NCBI RefSeq assembly: GCF_000816845.1
Contig: NZ_CP006877.1
Span: 501,501 to 565,500 of the forward strand
Direction: 5' to 3'
Length of the DNA stretch: 64,000 nucleotides
From: Rhizobium gallicum bv. gallicum R602sp
Lineage (GTDB): Bacteria > Pseudomonadota > Alphaproteobacteria > Rhizobiales > Rhizobiaceae
A program made the translations under genes and the position numbers. Under the pieces are notes generated by a model. The model saw only the letters and a program-made list of their open reading frames with translations, had not been told where the DNA came from and did not search any database. Shown piece after piece: positions 60,850 to 64,000 of the stretch (its first letter is position 1; each line of letters begins with the position of its first letter).

Positions 60850-61914
60850 ATGCAGTCCTATCGATTGCTGGGAATTGCTCTCGCCTGTGCATGTCTGGGT
60901 GCTTGCGAAGACAAAGCCGAAGTGGCGCCGCCGCCGCAGCAAGTGCGCGTCGTCGCGGCCGCTGAGGCTCAGTATCAACAGGGTGCGGAAATCACCGGTG
61001 AGGTGAAGGCGAGAGTACAGAGCGAACTCTCCTTTCGCGTCAGTGGTCGGGTTCTTGAGAGAAAGGTCGACGTTGGATCGCATGTTAGGGCCGGCGACGT
61101 CATTGCCCGGCTCAACGACACGGAACAGCAGGCGGACGTGAGCGTCGCCCGCGCCGCACTGGAATCGGCGCAGGCCGTTGTCAGACAAAAGACATTGGCT
61201 TTCGAGCGATCAAGGTCGCTCCTGCGGTCACAGGCAGTTCCGCGGGCGATCTTTGATGATGCCCAAAAGGAACTGCTGAGTGCGCAGGCTTCCCTGGAGG
61301 GCGCCGAGGCCGCGCTCGCGACGGCCGAGGACGCGCTGTCCTACACGGAGCTGAAGTCCGCCGCAGACGGAATCATCACGGCGCGCAGCATTGAAGCGGG
61401 GCAGGTGGTATCGGCGGCGCAGTCTGCCTTCACGCTTGCAAACGACGGCCCAAGAGATGCGGTGTTCGATGTCTTCGAGGCGTTCTTCTTGGATGGCCAG
61501 CCGCTGAAGGACGTCGAGGTCGTACCAGTCTCCGACCCCTCGCTGAATGTCCATGCCGCCATACGCGAGGTCTCGCCCGTCATAGACGCGAAGGCAGGCA
61601 CGATCCGGATCAAGGTGGGGCTCCAAAAGGGTACGCCATGGCCGCTTGGAACGCCTGTAGTGGGCAAACTGCGGGCCTCGCCGCGCGAAGGAATCGTGCT
61701 GCCGTACACCGCGATCGCATCAGCCGAGGGCGAACCCGCCGTGTGGTTCGTCAACGCCCGAAACCAATCCGTTTCGCTCCGGAAGATCTCTGTCGGCCGG
61801 TACCGCCAAAGCGATTTCGTCGTGACCAGCGGCGTCGCACCGCACGACCTGATCGTCACCGAAGGCGGAAAGTTCCTCAAGGAAGGCCAGGCGGTCGCCT
61901 GGGATGGCAAGTGA
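60850..61914 (+). CDS. RND efflux periplasmic adaptor lipoprotein (first)
   Basis: Membrane-fusion protein of 354 residues with lipobox LGAC. The half-lipoyl motifs are split by a helical hairpin: SELSFRVSGRVLERKVDVGSHVRAGDVIARLN (N-half) and YTELKSAADGIITARSIEAGQVVSAAQSAFTLA (C-half). Beta-barrel and membrane-proximal parts follow (GIVLPYTAIASAEGEPAVWFV). ATG at 60850 with GGAG seven bases upstream. The next adaptor gene starts two bases after its stop codon. Confidence 0.93.
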   Translation: MQSYRLLGIALACACLGACEDKAEVAPPPQQVRVVAAAEAQYQQGAEITGEVKARVQSELSFRVSGRVLERKVDVGSHVRAGDVIARLNDTEQQADVSVARAALESAQAVVRQKTLAFERSRSLLRSQAVPRAIFDDAQKELLSAQASLEGAEAALATAEDALSYTELKSAADGIITARSIEAGQVVSAAQSAFTLANDGPRDAVFDVFEAFFLDGQPLKDVEVVPVSDPSLNVHAAIREVSPVIDAKAGTIRIKVGLQKGTPWPLGTPVVGKLRASPREGIVLPYTAIASAEGEPAVWFVNARNQSVSLRKISVGRYRQSDFVVTSGVAPHDLIVTEGGKFLKEGQAVAWDGK

Positions 61915-61915
61915 G

Positions 61916-63013
61916 ATGACTCTCAATCGCATATGCGCCTTTCTCCCGCTTCTTGTGTCGGTCTCGCTGCTTGTAGGCTGTGATCAAAACTCCGTCGCAG
62001 GAGAGGAGCCAGCTCCCCGTCCGGTCAAAGTCGTCATAGCCGCGGCCGAACGAAGCCAGGCGGCAAGCTTGCCCGGCGTCGTACGAGCCCGTATCGAGAC
62101 CGATCTGGCGTTCAGGACGTTCGGAAAAATGGTGTCCCGCAAGGTCGACCTGGGCGATCTGGTCCACAAGGGAGATGTCCTTGCAGAGATCGATCCTCTC
62201 AGTCTGCAGCTCGCGGTCAAGAGCGCGGAAGCTGATCTGCGCAACGCCCAGGCGCAGTTGGAGAACGCCGCGACGACGGAAACGCGCAAGCGAAGGCTCA
62301 TGCGGAGCAATGCGGCAAGCATTGCCGATCACGATCTTGCCGAACAGCAGCTCAAGTCGGCTTCAGCCAATTCCGCGAAAGCAACGGCCAGCCTTGCCAA
62401 GTCGCGTGAGCAGCTAGGCTACGCCGAGCTGAGGGCCGAGTTCGATGGCGTCGTCACCGCCACGTCCGCAGAAACGGGCCAGACCGTCTCGGCCGGCCAG
62501 CCAGTCTTGAAACTGGCGCGCCTCGAACAGCGCGACGTGATCGTCGACGTTCCTGAAGCGCAGTTCAGCAACATTCGCCTGGACGACCACTTCAGCGTCG
62601 CCCTCCAGCTCGACAGTCGGATTAAGGCCACTGGCGTCGTCCGCGAGATCGCGCCCCAGGCCGATCCCAATACCCGCACCTATCGGCTGAAGATCGGCAT
62701 CGATCGGGCCCCGGACATCTTCCGTCTCGGCGCCGTGGTCACCGCGACGCCGCTTGCCGGAGAAAGGAAGCAGGCGATCATGCTGCCGCTCTCCGCCATC
62801 CGCCATGAAGGCGGTACCAGCCAGGTCTTAGTGGTCGATCGCTCCACAGCGCAAGTTGCCCTGAGGGCGGTTGAACTCCAGGGCCCGGCGTCCGCCCCCC
62901 GTTCCGTTCTGGTTCTATCGGGCCTGCGGGAAGGCGAAGAGATCGTCGCCGCCGGAGTTGATGAACTCACCGATGGACAGAAAGTAAAACTCGGACAGGA
63001 GCTCCGCCCGTGA
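61916..63013 (+). CDS. RND efflux periplasmic adaptor lipoprotein (second)
   Basis: Second membrane-fusion protein, 365 residues, lipobox LVGC. It has the same architecture but is clearly divergent: TDLAFRTFGKMVSRKVDLGDLVHKGDVLAEIDP and YAELRAEFDGVVTATSAETGQTVSAGQPVLKLA. The ATG at 61916 follows the preceding stop; an ATG at 61904 inside the first gene is possible. The stop overlaps the permease GTG. Having two adaptors suggests a hetero-adaptor complex. Confidence 0.93.
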   Translation: MTLNRICAFLPLLVSVSLLVGCDQNSVAGEEPAPRPVKVVIAAAERSQAASLPGVVRARIETDLAFRTFGKMVSRKVDLGDLVHKGDVLAEIDPLSLQLAVKSAEADLRNAQAQLENAATTETRKRRLMRSNAASIADHDLAEQQLKSASANSAKATASLAKSREQLGYAELRAEFDGVVTATSAETGQTVSAGQPVLKLARLEQRDVIVDVPEAQFSNIRLDDHFSVALQLDSRIKATGVVREIAPQADPNTRTYRLKIGIDRAPDIFRLGAVVTATPLAGERKQAIMLPLSAIRHEGGTSQVLVVDRSTAQVALRAVELQGPASAPRSVLVLSGLREGEEIVAAGVDELTDGQKVKLGQELRP

Positions 63014-64000
63014 ATAAATTCAACCTTTCCGACTGGGCGCTCGAGCATCGTTCTCTCGTCTGGTATTTCATGATCATGTTCGCAGTGGCGGGCGCCTTTG
63101 CCTATCTGGCGCTTGGCCGCGAGGAGGATCCATCCTTCACGATCAAGACGATGGTGATCCAGGCCCAGTGGCCCGGTGCTTCTGCGGAGGAAGTGACACA
63201 GCAGGTTACCGACCGCATCGAAAAGAAGCTGCAGGAACTCGACAACCTCGAACATACGCGAAGCATCACGACCGCCGGTCAGACCATCGTTTTCGTCGAC
63301 CTGCTGCCAGATACGAACGCGCGGGACGTGAAGCCCACCTGGTCGCGCGTCCGCAACTTGATCGACGATATCAGGCACGAGTTCCCCCAGGGCGTGGTCG
63401 GGCCCTTCTTCGACGATCAGTTCGGCGACGTCTATGGCAACATCTTTGCCTTCATTGGCGACAGCGGACTTAGCCAGAGGGAACTGCGTGATTTCGCCGA
63501 AGATGCCCGAACACAGATCCTCAAGATTCAGGACGTCGGCAAGGTCGACATCGTCGGTGCGCAGGATGAGGTGATCTACCTCGAATTCTCCACCCGCAAG
63601 ATCGCCGCCCTCGGCATCGACCGCACCGCCATCATCGCCACGCTGGAGGCGCAAAACGCCGTCACCCAATCCGGTTTTGTCGAAACCGGCCCGGAACGGG
63701 TCGCTTTGCGGGTCGGCGGACGCTTCATCTCCGAAGAGACCTTGCGTGGGATCAATCTTCGAGTAAACGACCGCTTTTTCCCGCTGACCGACGTCGCAAC
63801 GATCACCCGCGGCTACGTCGATCCGCCGACGTCGCTCTTCCGCTTCAACGGAAAGCCGGCCATTGGCTTGGCGATCGGTATGAAGACGGGCGGCAATCTG
63901 CTTGCCTTCGGCGAAACGCTGGAAAAGACAATGAGCAAGGTCGTACAGGATCTTCCGGCCGGCGTCTCCGTTGAGCAGGTCTCAGACCAGCCGAAAATGG
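63010..64000 (+). CDS. RND efflux permease (AcrB/HAE1 type), cut by window end
   Basis: The first 330 residues of an inner-membrane proton-driven efflux pump. It begins with GTG overlapping the adaptor stop (GTGA). NLSDWALEHRSLVWYFMIMFAVAGAFAYLALGREEDPSF is the first membrane helix, followed by the porter domain (QWPGASAEEVTQQVTDRIEKKLQEL, GKVDIVGAQDEVIYLEFSTRKIAALGID). EEDPSF in place of the usual EQFPxI is typical of the HAE1-like/MdtF-distant branch seen with paired adaptors. The gene continues beyond the window. Substrate unknown. Confidence 0.93.
   Translation, partial: MNKFNLSDWALEHRSLVWYFMIMFAVAGAFAYLALGREEDPSFTIKTMVIQAQWPGASAEEVTQQVTDRIEKKLQELDNLEHTRSITTAGQTIVFVDLLPDTNARDVKPTWSRVRNLIDDIRHEFPQGVVGPFFDDQFGDVYGNIFAFIGDSGLSQRELRDFAEDARTQILKIQDVGKVDIVGAQDEVIYLEFSTRKIAALGIDRTAIIATLEAQNAVTQSGFVETGPERVALRVGGRFISEETLRGINLRVNDRFFPLTDVATITRGYVDPPTSLFRFNGKPAIGLAIGMKTGGNLLAFGETLEKTMSKVVQDLPAGVSVEQVSDQPKM

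Noticed and set aside
1..64000. CRISPR array or cas genes
   Set aside because: No regularly spaced repeat array longer than the four 22-bp units at 39703, which have no spacers, and no cas-like proteins.
1..64000. Complete insertion sequences or transposases
   Set aside because: No transposase gene was recognised; only the possible IS21-type end at 39703-39790 is noted.

Overview
The window looks like chromosomal DNA of an alphaproteobacterium of the Rhizobiaceae (Rhizobium/Sinorhizobium/Agrobacterium type). Evidence: high-GC, compact genes with frequent ATGA overlaps; a GcrA cell-cycle regulator; a SAM-II riboswitch ahead of metZ; an alphaproteobacterial long-form dCTP deaminase; a RegA/ActR-type regulator; FixJ-type regulators; and a tad/cpa pilus locus. 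No species name can be given from the sequence alone.

Layout. 0-5 kb: a minus-strand sugar operon (UxaA-family dehydratase, aldo/keto reductase, FucU mutarotase) with a divergent GntR-type regulator carrying two winged helices, and a short-chain dehydrogenase; together they resemble an oxidative L-fucose pathway. 5-9 kb: lipoproteins (one an L,D-transpeptidase, one a possible permuted NlpC/P60-like protein) and a coupled trio of methyltransferase, E2-like acyltransferase and SDR with a SEC-C tail. 9.4-24.7 kb: a complete Tad pilus locus (Flp pilin, CpaB, secretin, small lipoprotein, TadG, two TadE-like proteins, CpaE/TadZ, an L,D-transpeptidase, CpaF, TadB, TadC, an AAA ATPase and a coiled-coil membrane protein on minus; prepilin peptidase and a TPR lipoprotein on plus). 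This block lies between two nearly identical 471-bp direct repeats made of the 3' part of the SDR gene (8679-9149 and 25310-25780), which suggests a 16.6-kb insertion.

26-39 kb: core genes. tRNA-Thr(CGT), a nitronate monooxygenase behind a perfect palindrome, a conserved membrane protein, PPK2, PhoR (without pst or phoB beside it), gcrA with a dense GANTC cluster upstream, argD-argF-hslO, apaG, metZ under a SAM-II riboswitch and terminator, a dCTP deaminase, and tRNA-Gly(CCC). 39.4-41 kb: a DUF4143-type ATPase just after tRNA-Gly, preceded by four 22-bp tandem repeats. 41-49.5 kb: a chemotaxis receptor, a solute-binding protein, TerB, a nuclease-like protein, an S24-type repressor, a NarL-type regulator, a DUF952 protein and pyrD.

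49.8-60 kb: a sparse accessory signalling region. It holds an 1847-residue Ser/Thr-kinase/ATPase/histidine-kinase hybrid whose kinase domain has lost key residues, a RegA/ActR-like regulator with Glu at the phospho-acceptor position, a FixJ-type regulator, a stand-alone receiver and a small helical protein, separated by 500-800-bp gaps. 60-64 kb: a TetR regulator divergent from an RND efflux operon with two adaptor lipoproteins in tandem and a permease cut by the window end. Start codons were chosen from ribosome binding sites; several are TTG or GTG.
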